A DNA stretch of 64,000 bases from Taibaiella sp. (GTDB taxonomy: Bacteria; Bacteroidota; Bacteroidia; Chitinophagales; Chitinophagaceae): NCBI GenBank assembly GCA_013815385.1, contig JACDGL010000006.1, positions 124,001 to 188,000 of the forward strand, given 5' to 3'. Of the stretch, positions 16,774 to 25,667 are shown one piece after another; positions within the stretch are counted from its first letter, which is position 1; every line of letters begins with the position of its first letter. The position numbers and the translations under genes were made by a program. Below the pieces are notes generated by a model. It worked only from the letters and a program-made list of their open reading frames with translations. It did no database searches and was not told the DNA's origin.

Positions 16774-17064
16774 CTATTTCTTAGGTTTTATTCCTGAGAT
16801 CTTTGTTGCAAAATCTTTACCTGCTTTAAATTTCGGGCTTTTACTTGCCTTGATCTTTATCGTCTCTCCGGTTTGCGGGTTACGGCCATTGCGTGCAGCA
16901 CGCTGTGTTACTGAGAAGGTACCAAAACCAACCAGGGTTACGGTGTCTCCTTTTTTAAGAGTAGAAACGATGGCATCTGTCAGTGCATCTAAAGCACCAT
17001 TAGCTTGTGTTTTGGTTATACCTGAATCTTTTGCGATCTGGTCAACTAATTCTCCTTTATTCAT
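16774..17064 (-). CDS. hup: HU-family DNA-binding protein
   Basis: This 96-residue nucleoid protein starts at [11 protein letters not shown]; an upstream in-frame Met adds 13 residues with no family counterpart, so the ATG at 17064 is chosen. It carries the helical dimerisation part (residues 1-45, [11 protein letters not shown]), the [21 protein letters not shown] arm containing the DNA-intercalating proline, and the [14 protein letters not shown] end. HU binds and bends DNA without strong sequence preference. Length fits canonical HU with a short lysine-rich tail. It is monocistronic. Confidence 0.95.
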   Translation of the reverse strand: MNKGELVDQIAKDSGITKTQANGALDALTDAIVSTLKKGDTVTLVGFGTFSVTQRAARNGRNPQTGETIKIKASKSPKFKAGKDFATKISGIKPKK

Positions 17065-17179
17065 GTTGTTTATATTTAAGGTGAAATTAAAAACATTTTT
17101 CAATTTATAATAATGTTCCTGGTCATTCTGGGATTAACTTTCTTACCTCCTATATCCTAAGGCAGCACTAATATAAGAA

Positions 17180-19630
17180 CTAAGGATTGTTTTTTGCATT
17201 TTGTCGGAATGGTAGCAGGATATTAAATACTGCGCCATCTTCGTTGCTGCCGGATGCATTTAACCCACCGCCATGGTTTAACGCTATCTTTTTGCACATG
17301 GCCAATCCAATACCGGTACCTTCATATTCTGATTTGCGGTGCAGCCGCTGAAAGATATTGAATATTTTATCAGCATATTCTTCTTTAAACCCAATGCCAT
17401 TGTCCCTCACCTGTATCAAACAATAATCAGTGTCCTGATCCGGATCAAACTCATTTATTTGTGGGGCATTGGGTATAGTAACGGAAATTGTGATCACCGG
17501 CCTTACACCCTGTCTTGAGAACTTGAGTGCATTACTAATTAAATTACTAAATAGCTGCGACATCTGTAGTGGAATGGCCTCTATCACCGGCAGGTCTTTG
17601 TAAATAACAGATGCTTCCTTCTGCGCTATAAGTAATTCATAATCTGTGACGATGGTTTTAAGCACATCATTAAGATCTACCTTTTCGAAGACCTCTGTTT
17701 GTTTAGTAAGTTCTGAATATTTTAATACATCCCGTATCAGCGTGTGCATACGAGTTGATGAAGCATTTATTTTGTGAAGATAATTTTTAGCATCTTCATC
17801 TATATTGTTGCCCAGCCTGTTCTCCAGCATCTGGGAGAAGGTAGTGATCTTTCTTAATGGCTCCTGCAGATCGTGCGATGCGATATAAGCAAACTGTGCC
17901 AGTTCGGCATTTGATCTTTTAAGATCGTTGTTAGTGTTTTCTAATTCCCCTGTGCGTTCTTCGACTATTTCCTCAATCTTCTGGCGGGCAAGCACCTGCG
18001 CAGTAACCTCTATTGCCACCGCCAGTACGCCCGATATACTTCCATCACCTTCGTGGTAGGCTTCATAAACAAAATTAATGTAAACCTGCTCCAACGTATT
18101 GTTACGGGGCAGTGTGATAGGTACATTCTCTGCTACAAAGGTTTTTCCGGTAGTATATACACCATCCAGTAATGCCTCAAACCCCTGGTCCTTTGCTTCA
18201 GGCAAACCTACGAAGATCGGTTTATGTAACAGGACATCAGAAGGTTTACCCCATAATTCAAACATCCGGTCATTAGCAAGCTCTACGATATATTCTGGGC
18301 CTTTTAGAATACACATGGCTACAGGAGCCTGAAGTATTGTTTGCCTCAGATTACGCTCACTCTCCTTTAGCTTTTCTTCTGCATTTTTTCGGTTGGTAAT
18401 GTCAATAGTGGAGCTGATATAACCCGCAAAAGATCCGTCTGGAAGAAAACGGGCAGTACCTGTTGCCAGCAGCCAACGGTATTGCTCGTCTTTATTTAAC
18501 ATCAGGAATTCTTCTTTCCAATTCTCCTTTTTTTCAAAAGCAGCAAGATACTTATCAATGAAATACTGGCGATCATCTTCATGTATCAGGTCGTACCAGC
18601 CATGATGCAATAGCTGTTCCATACTGCGACCCGTTAGTGTGGTCCATTGTTTATTAAAATAGGTAGCGTTACCCGTCTCATCGCTGGTGGCTATAAATAT
18701 ATCTGTGCCCTCTGCCATGGTCCTGAACCGCTCCTCGCTTTCTTTCAGATATTGCTCGGTTTCTATCTGCTCAGTTATATCTGTATTTGTACCGAACCAT
18801 TGTATTATTTTGCCTTCATTATTATGAACGGGTAATATACGGGTGAGGAATTGTCTAAAGCTGCCACTGGCATTTTTTATGGGGAATATCATGTCAAATG
18901 GCTGGCCACTATCAATAGATTTCTGCCATTTTTCGAGCACACGCGGCAATTCCCCTGGGTCATGAACGGATTGCCACCCCCAACCTTCCATCTGGCTCTC
19001 GGTAGTGCCGGTATAATCGTACCACGTTTTATTATACCAGTATATCCAGCCGTCTGCATTGGCCATCCATGCCAGATTGGGAATATTATCAGCCATGGTA
19101 CGGAACCGCTCTTCGCTTTTCTTTAGTGCATCCTCTGCTCTTTTTCGGTTTGTTGTTTCTATAACTGTTACCAGTATGCCACCCACCTCTCTGTTGTCTT
19201 TACGTATAGGGCTGTAAGAGAAATCAAAATAGCACTCTTCCACATAGCTATTTCTATTGAGGGGTAACATGAAGTCAGGAAAGCCTACAGGGTTACCTTC
19301 CATGACCCCATCGAACATTGGTTCGATGATATGCCAGATCTCTGAAAAAGTTTCGCGGGAACTGATACCAACAGCCTGCGGATGTTTTGATTCACCAAGT
19401 ATAGGCCGATAGCTATCATTATACAACTGGGTATATTCTTTCCCCCATGCTATATACATGCCAAACGGATTATCGAGCATTACGGGAACCATTGTTCGCA
19501 GGCTTTGCGGCCAGGTAGATGGGTCGCCCAATGGGGTGACGCTCCAATCAGTTGCTCTTATTAATTCCCCCATTTCTCCGCCACCCTGCAAAAAGTACAA
19601 ATCATTGGGTGTTTTCTCAGTTGTTTTCAT
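17180..19630 (-). CDS. Multi-PAS sensor histidine kinase
   Basis: This 816-residue protein has no membrane helix and is probably cytoplasmic. Four PAS-type domains follow one another (about 30-160, 170-288, 297-412, 425-545), each ending in a PAC-like segment such as G-G-I-L-V-T-V-I-E-T-T-N-R-K-R-A-E. A coiled-coil linker follows (548-580), then HisKA with S-H-D-L-Q-E-P-L-R-K (phospho-acceptor His586), and a HATPase domain with D-N-G-I-G-F-K and G-T-G-I-G-L-A-M-C-K. The S-H-D-L-Q-E-P motif is typical of bacteriophytochrome-like kinases. It lies 18 bp downstream of a single-domain response regulator, its probable partner. The sensed signal is unknown. Confidence 0.9.
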   Translation of the reverse strand: MKTTEKTPNDLYFLQGGGEMGELIRATDWSVTPLGDPSTWPQSLRTMVPVMLDNPFGMYIAWGKEYTQLYNDSYRPILGESKHPQAVGISSRETFSEIWHIIEPMFDGVMEGNPVGFPDFMLPLNRNSYVEECYFDFSYSPIRKDNREVGGILVTVIETTNRKRAEDALKKSEERFRTMADNIPNLAWMANADGWIYWYNKTWYDYTGTTESQMEGWGWQSVHDPGELPRVLEKWQKSIDSGQPFDMIFPIKNASGSFRQFLTRILPVHNNEGKIIQWFGTNTDITEQIETEQYLKESEERFRTMAEGTDIFIATSDETGNATYFNKQWTTLTGRSMEQLLHHGWYDLIHEDDRQYFIDKYLAAFEKKENWKEEFLMLNKDEQYRWLLATGTARFLPDGSFAGYISSTIDITNRKNAEEKLKESERNLRQTILQAPVAMCILKGPEYIVELANDRMFELWGKPSDVLLHKPIFVGLPEAKDQGFEALLDGVYTTGKTFVAENVPITLPRNNTLEQVYINFVYEAYHEGDGSISGVLAVAIEVTAQVLARQKIEEIVEERTGELENTNNDLKRSNAELAQFAYIASHDLQEPLRKITTFSQMLENRLGNNIDEDAKNYLHKINASSTRMHTLIRDVLKYSELTKQTEVFEKVDLNDVLKTIVTDYELLIAQKEASVIYKDLPVIEAIPLQMSQLFSNLISNALKFSRQGVRPVITISVTIPNAPQINEFDPDQDTDYCLIQVRDNGIGFKEEYADKIFNIFQRLHRKSEYEGTGIGLAMCKKIALNHGGGLNASGSNEDGAVFNILLPFRQNAKNNP

Positions 19631-19648
19631 AGTAATACTACCAGGTAC

Positions 19649-20029
19649 TTAATTGACAAAAGAACTTAAAATGGTTATCAGTTCATCATACCTGGGCGGC
19701 TTGGTGATAAAATCAATGGCGCCCATATCTTTTGTAAGCTCTATGGTTTGTGGATGAGCAGAGGTGGATATAATGATAACAGGAATATTTTTCAGATCAT
19801 TTCTTTTTTTTATCTCCATAAGAAATTGCTGGCCATTCATAACAGGCATATTCAGATCAAGGAAAATAACATCGGGGCTTATCTGTTTTGAAGACAGTTT
19901 ATGTAGCGCGTCGGTTGCATCAGGTAATGCCATGCATTGTGCCGAAGTAGATAATTGTGCCACAGCAGAAAGAAATATCTCCTGGTCATCTTCATCGTCA
20001 TCAATTAGGAGAATATTTCTGTATTTCAT
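19649..20029 (-). CDS. Single-domain response regulator (CheY/Rcp1-like)
   Basis: This 126-residue protein is one receiver domain without an output domain. The acidic pocket D-D-D at 10-12, the phospho-acceptor Asp58 (F-L-D-L-N-M-P), the switch Thr/Ser (I-S-T-S) and Lys110 (I-T-K-P-P) are all present. The extended D-D-D-E-D-D start and the N-M-P-V-M-N-G-Q-Q-F segment resemble Rcp1-type receivers that pair with phytochrome-like kinases. The gene directly precedes the PAS kinase on the same strand, so the two probably form one phosphorelay. Output is probably by protein-protein contact or phosphotransfer. Confidence 0.9.
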   Translation of the reverse strand: MKYRNILLIDDDEDDQEIFLSAVAQLSTSAQCMALPDATDALHKLSSKQISPDVIFLDLNMPVMNGQQFLMEIKKRNDLKNIPVIIISTSAHPQTIELTKDMGAIDFITKPPRYDELITILSSFVN

Positions 20030-20256
20030 CTCTGCTATATAATCTTGATTTTTTAGCTAACAAGCACATGCATATACTAGTATAATAGGTAACATTACCG
20101 CAATCAAGAAAGATAAAATTAATAGATAATTAAATTATCTGTAGAAATAATTTTAAAGCAGAATAATTGCTGATCCTAAAACGCCAGCTCATCCTTAAAA
20201 ATAAAATGGCATGATGTTTTTAATATCATAATGAACAAATAAATAAAAAAATCATT

Positions 20257-20787
20257 ATGGAAAACCAAAACCAGGATCAGCATCTAATAACAGGGATGTT
20301 CAGAGACAAAGACAGCGCAGACCGCGCATATACTTCACTGCAGAGCAGGGGATATAACAATAACGATATCCATCTGATCATGTCTGATGATACGCGTAAG
20401 AAACATTTCGCGACGGAAGAACATCATACGGAATTAGGATCGAAAGCTATGGAAGGCGCTAATACTGGCTCTGCGATAGGTGGTACACTGGGTGCTATAG
20501 GCGGTGCAATAGCTGCTATAGGAACATCATTACTGATACCCGGACTGGGGATAGTTGTGGCAGGCCCGCTTGCTGCAGCAGTAGCAGGTCTTGGTGCCGG
20601 CGGACTGACAGGCGGTATAATAGGCGCGCTAGTTGGTTCAGGGATTCCTAAAGAACGTGCTGTAGTTTACGAACAGGGCGTAAAGGAAGGCAACATAGTT
20701 ATGGGCGTACACGCACGTAATGCAGAAGATGCCGACTACCTGGAAAAAGACTGGCGTACAAATAATGTAGAGGAACTTCACCGTTAG
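20257..20787 (+). CDS. General-stress-type protein (YflT/GsiB-like N-terminal domain) with glycine-rich hydrophobic core
   Basis: This 176-residue protein begins with a domain of the heat-induced stress protein YflT type: L-I-T-G-M-F-R-D-K-D-S-A-D-R-A-Y followed by R-G-Y-N-N-N-D-I-H-L-I-M-S. A central stretch (about 75-130) is almost entirely Gly, Ala, Ile and Leu, able to form two membrane-inserted hairpins. The C-terminal part again has a ferredoxin-like pattern (A-V-V-Y-E-Q-G-V-K-E-G-N-I-V-M-G-V-H). Similar proteins are induced by general stress in Bacteroidota and are often membrane associated. It probably shares a transcript with the next tiny lipoprotein gene, 35 bp away. Confidence 0.65.
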   Translation: MENQNQDQHLITGMFRDKDSADRAYTSLQSRGYNNNDIHLIMSDDTRKKHFATEEHHTELGSKAMEGANTGSAIGGTLGAIGGAIAAIGTSLLIPGLGIVVAGPLAAAVAGLGAGGLTGGIIGALVGSGIPKERAVVYEQGVKEGNIVMGVHARNAEDADYLEKDWRTNNVEELHR

Positions 20788-20822
20788 TCTATATTCTTAT
20801 TCATTCTCTCAATAAAACTATT

Positions 20823-20993
20823 ATGAAGAAGATAAAATTTGTTGCCGCTCTATTTTTACTGTGCGGATTAGTATCCTGTACTTCTACTACCAAAGAGGAT
20901 AATTCTACGCAGAGTACCGATACTATGGTAATAAAACAAGATAAGACAGATAGTGCTACACACACTATAACTACTGATACTACCAAGCGGTAG
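20823..20993 (+). CDS. Tiny lipoprotein, 56 aa
   Basis: A 56-residue product starts with M-K-K-I-K-F, a hydrophobic stretch and the lipobox L-V-S-C (Cys19). The mature 38 residues are almost all Thr, Ser, Asp and Lys, a typical disordered tether. It is followed after 21 bp by a strong terminator, so it is probably the last gene of the stress-protein unit. No function can be assigned. Confidence 0.7.
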   Translation: MKKIKFVAALFLLCGLVSCTSTTKEDNSTQSTDTMVIKQDKTDSATHTITTDTTKR

Positions 20994-21289
20994 TAGGTAT
21001 ATAGAGTAATCATGAGCCGCGCAATTGGTTTTGCGCGGCTTTTGATTTTATAATGGCTGCTCTAACACGGACATGCCAATAAAGAAACCTGCAAGTCGAA
21101 TGCGATAGAAACCAAGAAAGGTGCCTGCATAACGACAACTAATACTTAACTAATCAGGGCCGTGCAAGCGGCTGCTACATTAGGGTTAAAACAAGGTATG
21201 TCTTGTTTCATTATACCTTATTCCTCCTTCACCCTGATACATTGTTTATTTTATAGTAGGGTAGCTATTTTTATAAAAACATAGGACAT
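20994..21289. other. Intergenic region with terminator and a perfect inverted repeat
   Basis: Beside the terminator, the region holds a perfect 7-bp inverted repeat AAACAAG / CTTGTTT (21189-21195 and 21202-21208), possibly an operator or weak hairpin, and a GCCG/CGGC hairpin near 21155. A TATTTTTA box lies about 20 bases before the next gene. A short open stretch around 21070-21140 lacks a start codon and is not called. Confidence 0.4.
21015..21045 (+). terminator. Terminator after the tiny lipoprotein gene
   Basis: A 10-bp stem AGCCGCGCAA / TTGCGCGGCT with a six-base loop is followed by TTTTGATTTTA. It is strong and GC-rich. Confidence 0.9.
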
Positions 21290-21991
21290 ATGAAAAAGAT
21301 CTTTTTAATAGCGGGCGGACTAATAACTACATTGTTTTTTGTCGGCTGCAGCAAGAGCGGTTCCACATACGCTACTAATCCATCTGGTACCAGTAACCAG
21401 ATGAGCTACCAGTTAAAGACGACCAATTCTACTGCATCATTGCAAAGAACCACAGCATTAAGCACAATCCAATGGACATCCGGCTTTGCTAATCCGACAT
21501 TGGTAAAATTTGAAGCGAAGCAGGGAACCTCAGAATTGGAATTTAAATCAACCAATACTGCACAGATAGACCTTATGAGCTCTGTTGCTAGTACATTTGG
21601 TGCGTTTACTTTACCAAATGGTATTTATACAGAAGTAGAACTAAAGATAGATCTTAGTGAAAATGGGAGCAACCCATCATTGGAATTGAATGGGCAATTT
21701 GTAAATGCTTCCGGTAATGTACCTGTCAGCTTTCAGGTATATGAAGACCTGGAGCTAAAAACAGAACAGCATACTATAACTGTAGATAGCACTATGGGGT
21801 TTCTTGCTATAACCACTTTTGATCTTGCTAGCCTTACTACTGGAGTTACTGAAACACTTATGCTGGCAGCAACACGATCAGCCGGTGACACCATAGTGAT
21901 CTCGCACTCCTCAAACAAGAACATTTATGATATTATAGTAAACAATTTTAAGGGTAAGGACCATCATTGTGATATAGAACATCACAAATAG
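21290..21991 (+). CDS. Hypothetical lipoprotein, 233 aa
   Basis: An SPII signal with F-V-G-C-S (Cys20) leads a beta-rich, Ser/Thr-rich mature part, so the product is probably an outer-membrane or surface lipoprotein. The region of residues 60-190 (P-N-G-I-Y-T-E-V-E-L-K-I-D-L and G-Q-F-V-N-A-S-G-N-V-P-V-S-F-Q) resembles DUF4382-like immunoglobulin-type domains, but I am not certain. The tail ends in H-H-C-D-I-E-H-H-K, a possible metal-binding His/Cys cluster. It stands alone between a terminator and a convergent gene. No function is assigned. Confidence 0.65.
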   Translation: MKKIFLIAGGLITTLFFVGCSKSGSTYATNPSGTSNQMSYQLKTTNSTASLQRTTALSTIQWTSGFANPTLVKFEAKQGTSELEFKSTNTAQIDLMSSVASTFGAFTLPNGIYTEVELKIDLSENGSNPSLELNGQFVNASGNVPVSFQVYEDLELKTEQHTITVDSTMGFLAITTFDLASLTTGVTETLMLAATRSAGDTIVISHSSNKNIYDIIVNNFKGKDHHCDIEHHK

Positions 21992-22042
21992 ATATAGGTT
22001 CTCTATCAAGAACAGCGCGCTCCTGAAATTTACTTACTTGTA

Positions 22043-23800
22043 TTAATGTACTACCTGCATACTGCGCGTAGCTACAAGGCCTTCCTTATTATTGACAGTT
22101 ACTACATATTGCCCATTGCTAAGTTTACTGAGCGGCAATTGTAATGTATTACTACCACTATGAGTCTGCAATTGCTGCTGTAATATCTGCCGGCCGGTCA
22201 TATCATGTACCTCAATGGTAAGGATTTCCTCTTTTGTATCATCAATACTAAGATTGATGCTGGTTGATGCAGGATTGGGATATAACGAACGTACCTGGGC
22301 TGATGACGCCACTGCCGTAAGCTCTTCCACATTAGTAGGCAGGCAATGCGTGGTTTTTGCAAAGTAAACTTTTGATCCCTGTGTACCACGGCCGTCTTCC
22401 CATAGTGCGAAGGAATTACAAACTGTACGCACCGAGCGGTTATAGTCGCCAAAGAAGTTTGCTCCAGAAGTAGGATCGTACTGTGGGTAGTAGGTAGCTG
22501 CTGACGACAATAATATAGGTGTAGCAAATGTGAGTCCGTTATTGGCAGATACCACCTGGTAGTAGCGTGCTGAATCATCAGTTCGGTTAATGATGGTAAG
22601 GGATATGGATACCCCATCGCCGGCGGCAGCAATAGTGGGCATGAAAGCCTGCTTACCTGCGAACGCAGTGGTAAGCGTCGTAATATCTTTTTTTGTCCAG
22701 GTTACACCCTTGTTGGTAGAGCGGGCGTAATAAGATGTTACATCTCCACTTGCAAAGTCACACCATACTGCATGCAGATTGCCCTTTGCATCTGTAGCAA
22801 GGTTGGGTGCAGCATTTTCGCGGCTATGAACCAAGCCTGTTTTTCCGAAAAGATTAGTTCCATTGTATATAAGATGTGGGGCGGAAAAATTTACACCATC
22901 TGCGGAGGAAACGTGGTATATTTTTTCGGCCTGCACATCACCATAGGTCATGTGGAGCAGGCCATTAATATCTACTTCTACATTGCCAAATTGTGTAGAG
23001 CCGCTGCCCGCCAAATGTATGGTGCTGAATGCAGAGGCGCCGGGAGACTTTATCTTCACGCATTCACCTCCTGTACTAAAGTTTACAAAGCTGCAATACA
23101 GGGTTCCGTTCCTGCTGCCACCTGAGTTATCTACAGCCATCCACTGGCGGTCGCAGATACCATCTTTGTAGGCAAATTGGGTGCTGGTGCTGATACTAAG
23201 TGCGCCTTGGCCTATAAAATGATCCTCCCCGGCGCGTGTTTTCCATGTTTTGCCATTGTCAATAGAGTAGGCCCAGTTAAGGGAAAAAAATGCTGTGTCT
23301 GAAACGCCTGAGCCGGAAAGGTATATCCATGAAAAATAGAGGGAATCAGATTTTTTATCCCATGCAAACGCAGGATCTCCACCACCAAAAGGCTGTTGTC
23401 CTGGGAAATCCGCACTCAGTATAGAATTGCTATTGAATGAGAAGCTGCGTATCCAGGTATTGCCTCCATCCGAAGAATAATAAATCGGGAAAGTAAGGGA
23501 ACTTGTGCCTTCCTGCATGTAGCTTAATACCAGCTTGTTACTATCTGACGGATTTACAGCAATTGATACCTCTGCTTCCTGATAGGCAAATGTGCCGGAT
23601 ATATGCTTGTCTGTAGTAGCGGTAGTACGCAGTAAATTTGATAGCGCACTATTAGCAGGCAGTGCGGTGGTAGGCCGTATCTTTTCCTTTAGTATCTCGC
23701 GTATCCTTTCTTGTTGCTCTTTATTGTCATTTTCCTGTGCCACGGAATGCTGGGCTATAGCTGACAGCATTAAAATAGCAAAGCAGATCTTTTTAAACAT
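22043..23800 (-). CDS. Secreted BNR/Asp-box (sialidase-fold) protein with T9SS sorting domain
   Basis: This 585-residue protein has a signal peptide (about 1-21), a charged helical segment E-R-I-R-E-I-L-K-E-K (31-40), a beta-propeller region and a C-terminal T9SS type A domain beginning L-Y-P-N-P. Three Asp-box motifs are visible: S-S-D-G-G-N-T-W (109-116), S-I-D-N-G-K-T-W (179-186) and S-T-N-K-G-V-T-W (361-368), typical of six-bladed sialidase-like propellers. No catalytic Arg triad could be verified, so exo-sialidase activity is not claimed; it may only bind glycans. It follows a small secreted protein gene by 10 bp, and both share the helical motif. Confidence 0.75.
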   Translation of the reverse strand: MFKKICFAILMLSAIAQHSVAQENDNKEQQERIREILKEKIRPTTALPANSALSNLLRTTATTDKHISGTFAYQEAEVSIAVNPSDSNKLVLSYMQEGTSSLTFPIYYSSDGGNTWIRSFSFNSNSILSADFPGQQPFGGGDPAFAWDKKSDSLYFSWIYLSGSGVSDTAFFSLNWAYSIDNGKTWKTRAGEDHFIGQGALSISTSTQFAYKDGICDRQWMAVDNSGGSRNGTLYCSFVNFSTGGECVKIKSPGASAFSTIHLAGSGSTQFGNVEVDINGLLHMTYGDVQAEKIYHVSSADGVNFSAPHLIYNGTNLFGKTGLVHSRENAAPNLATDAKGNLHAVWCDFASGDVTSYYARSTNKGVTWTKKDITTLTTAFAGKQAFMPTIAAAGDGVSISLTIINRTDDSARYYQVVSANNGLTFATPILLSSAATYYPQYDPTSGANFFGDYNRSVRTVCNSFALWEDGRGTQGSKVYFAKTTHCLPTNVEELTAVASSAQVRSLYPNPASTSINLSIDDTKEEILTIEVHDMTGRQILQQQLQTHSGSNTLQLPLSKLSNGQYVVTVNNKEGLVATRSMQVVH

Positions 23801-23810
23801 AATAGGGTTG

Positions 23811-23999
23811 TTATTTTATTGAATGGTGTATTGTATCCTTTTGATAATGCATTTTTTCCTGTAATATCCTTCTTATCTGTCTCTTCTTTTCTGCTTCTGT
23901 GAGGTGCGGAGGTCTTCTATGTTTATGCAAATGTTTTTTACCGGCCTGCACTATTGTTGTGCAGGATAATAGCAATAATATCACTGCACATTTGTACAT
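23811..23999 (-). CDS. Small secreted basic protein, 62 aa, upstream of the BNR protein
   Basis: Starting at M-Y-K-C-A-V-I-L-L-L-L, a signal peptide ends near V-Q-A-G. The mature part is rich in His, Lys and Arg (K-K-H-L-H-K-H-R-R-P-P-H) and then carries R-Q-I-R-R-I-L-Q-E-K-M (40-50). A longer start (24050) adds a second hydrophobic stretch and is less likely. The R-x-I-L-x-E-K motif recurs right after the signal peptide of the next protein on the same strand, suggesting co-transcription and related function, for example a shared binding partner. No known family is recognised. Confidence 0.55.
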   Translation of the reverse strand: MYKCAVILLLLSCTTIVQAGKKHLHKHRRPPHLTEAEKKRQIRRILQEKMHYQKDTIHHSIK

Positions 24000-24159
24000 A
24001 CCTATAAAAACCGCTCTGTAAGAAATAAAGATAATAAATATCTTATACATACTAACTCAGACTGAACAAACATTATAAAAAAATCAGGAAGCTATTAATT
24101 TTATACAAAGAGAATCGGACATTATTTAATTTTAAACCAACCAAGTTAATTGCAATCTT

Positions 24160-24516
24160 GTGGACAATCAGAAAATTTCAATGGAGGATAAGGTAGCGCT
24201 TTATGAGCTTCTTGTTGCCTCACATCCTGATGCTGTGCTAAAAGGCGATACTATTCCCTATACTTCCCTTAACGGACATATGTATACCATGCTATCTAAA
24301 GACGGTGTAGTGGCGATAAGACTTCCGGATCCTTCGAGAACAGAATTTCTGAAAAAATACAATACACAGCTCGATGTACAATATGGCATAGTACGAAAAG
24401 AATACGTGGTAGTGCCCGATGCGTTATTAAAGAAAACCAAGGAGTTAAAAAAATATTTTGAACTTAGCCATCAATACGTTGCTTCCCTAAAACCTAAGCC
24501 TGGTAAGAAGAAATAA
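24160..24516 (+). CDS. TfoX N-terminal-domain-like protein
   Basis: This is a 118-residue cytoplasmic protein. The order L-N-G-H-M-Y-T-M-L-S-K-D-G-V-V-A-I-R-L, then Y-N-T-Q-L-D-V-Q-Y-G, then E-Y-V-V-V-P-D-A-L-L-K-K-T-K-E-L-K-K-Y-F resembles the TfoX_N fold (glycine-rich entry, surface strand, then a helix after V-P). The start is GTG at 24160; an ATG at 24181 would remove seven residues outside the domain. The lysine-rich tail K-P-K-P-G-K-K-K is notable. TfoX-type proteins regulate competence in Proteobacteria, but Bacteroidota single-domain versions are uncharacterised, so no role is claimed. Confidence 0.55.
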   Translation: MDNQKISMEDKVALYELLVASHPDAVLKGDTIPYTSLNGHMYTMLSKDGVVAIRLPDPSRTEFLKKYNTQLDVQYGIVRKEYVVVPDALLKKTKELKKYFELSHQYVASLKPKPGKKK

Positions 24517-24552
24517 TATCCTTCCTGCTTTGTTTATAAACTACTTCTCTTA

Positions 24553-25644
24553 ATGCTTCGCCTTGTTTATTTGTTTGTATTAATATTTTCCTGCGTTACC
24601 ACTAATGCACAAGTTGGTGAAGCATTACCGGTAGCAACTGCGGAGAGCCGGGGATATAGTGCCCAGTTTCTAAAAAATATAGGTAACGAAGCTGCCAAAG
24701 AAGTGCCTGACCTTGGCGCATTTCTGGTATGGAAGCATGACGCTCTTATTTACGAAGGATATTTTCATGGCACCGACCGGAGTAGCGTCTTTAATATAAA
24801 ATCAGCCTCCAAAAGTATATTATCTGCTATTGCAGGCGCTGCACAGATGCGGGGGTTACTACCTGATGTGAACGCAACTATACTCAGTATACTGCCGGAG
24901 TATACGAAGCCAGATCGCCATGCTGCAGGTGTATGGTTTGCAGAAGATGTTGCAGAAGATGATAGCATAGCCCGAACCCTTACACTACGTCATCTCCTTA
25001 CAATGCAGACAGGCTGGGAATGGAACGACTTCGGCCCCATATGCCAGGCATTTATTTATTCATCAGACCCTGTGCGCTTTGCACTGGATCTTGAATATGC
25101 TGAAACTCCGGGTACCAGGTTTAATTATTGTACAGCGGGGACGCATGTATTTGCTGTAGCCCTTGCTAAACTAATTCATACAGACCTGAAGCGGTTTGCC
25201 GATAGCACTATCTTTACTCCTGCGGGTATAACACTTCGAAGATGGAATACAGATGCTATGAGTCGATACATAGGGGGCTGCGATATGTTCCTGACACCGC
25301 AGGATATGATGCGCTTTGGGTTGCTGTACTTAAAAAAGGGCAAACTGAACGGCCGGCAAATATTGTCTGAATCCTGGATAAAAGAATCGCTGGCTAAACA
25401 CGCAGAATTAAAATACTGGGATGTGCTGCCGGGAGCCAATGGGTACGGATACTATTGGTGGAGAAGAATATCGAATGGTCATCAGGTATATGTAGCGAGC
25501 GGTGTATGCGGACAACTGATCTGCATCATTCCCGATGTTGATATGGTGATAACCACTGCAAGTGGTTGTACTGAACGAGGTGGAAGGAGCGAGATAAAGA
25601 AGTTGCATCTGCTGATGGATAAAATAATAGTAGCTGCAAAATAA
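24553..25644 (+). CDS. Secreted beta-lactamase-fold serine hydrolase (class C/NylB-like)
   Basis: This 363-residue protein has a Sec signal peptide (cleaved after about N-A-Q, residue 20). The catalytic motif S-A-S-K at 84-87 (Ser84, Lys87) is present, with F-N-Y-C-T about 110 residues later as the Tyr motif (YxN in class C enzymes, Y-C-x in 6-aminohexanoate-dimer hydrolase), and a C-terminal strand carrying the third motif. The L-L-T-M-Q-T-G-W-E-W block between them is typical of esterase/NylB-like members. It is probably a periplasmic esterase, amidase or peptidase; antibiotic resistance cannot be inferred. It faces the polysaccharide operon convergently. Confidence 0.85.
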   Translation: MLRLVYLFVLIFSCVTTNAQVGEALPVATAESRGYSAQFLKNIGNEAAKEVPDLGAFLVWKHDALIYEGYFHGTDRSSVFNIKSASKSILSAIAGAAQMRGLLPDVNATILSILPEYTKPDRHAAGVWFAEDVAEDDSIARTLTLRHLLTMQTGWEWNDFGPICQAFIYSSDPVRFALDLEYAETPGTRFNYCTAGTHVFAVALAKLIHTDLKRFADSTIFTPAGITLRRWNTDAMSRYIGGCDMFLTPQDMMRFGLLYLKKGKLNGRQILSESWIKESLAKHAELKYWDVLPGANGYGYYWWRRISNGHQVYVASGVCGQLICIIPDVDMVITTASGCTERGGRSEIKKLHLLMDKIIVAAK

Positions 25645-25667
25645 ACTGCGATACCCCCACAGCTGAT

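Noticed and set aside
21070-21140. Short open frame reading K-E-T-C-K-S-N... between a terminator and a lipoprotein gene
   Set aside because: It looked like the tail of a peptide precursor, but there is no start codon in frame and a stop lies just upstream.
22043-23800. Calling the BNR protein a sialidase
   Set aside because: Asp-boxes show the fold only; the catalytic Arg triad and Tyr could not be verified by eye.
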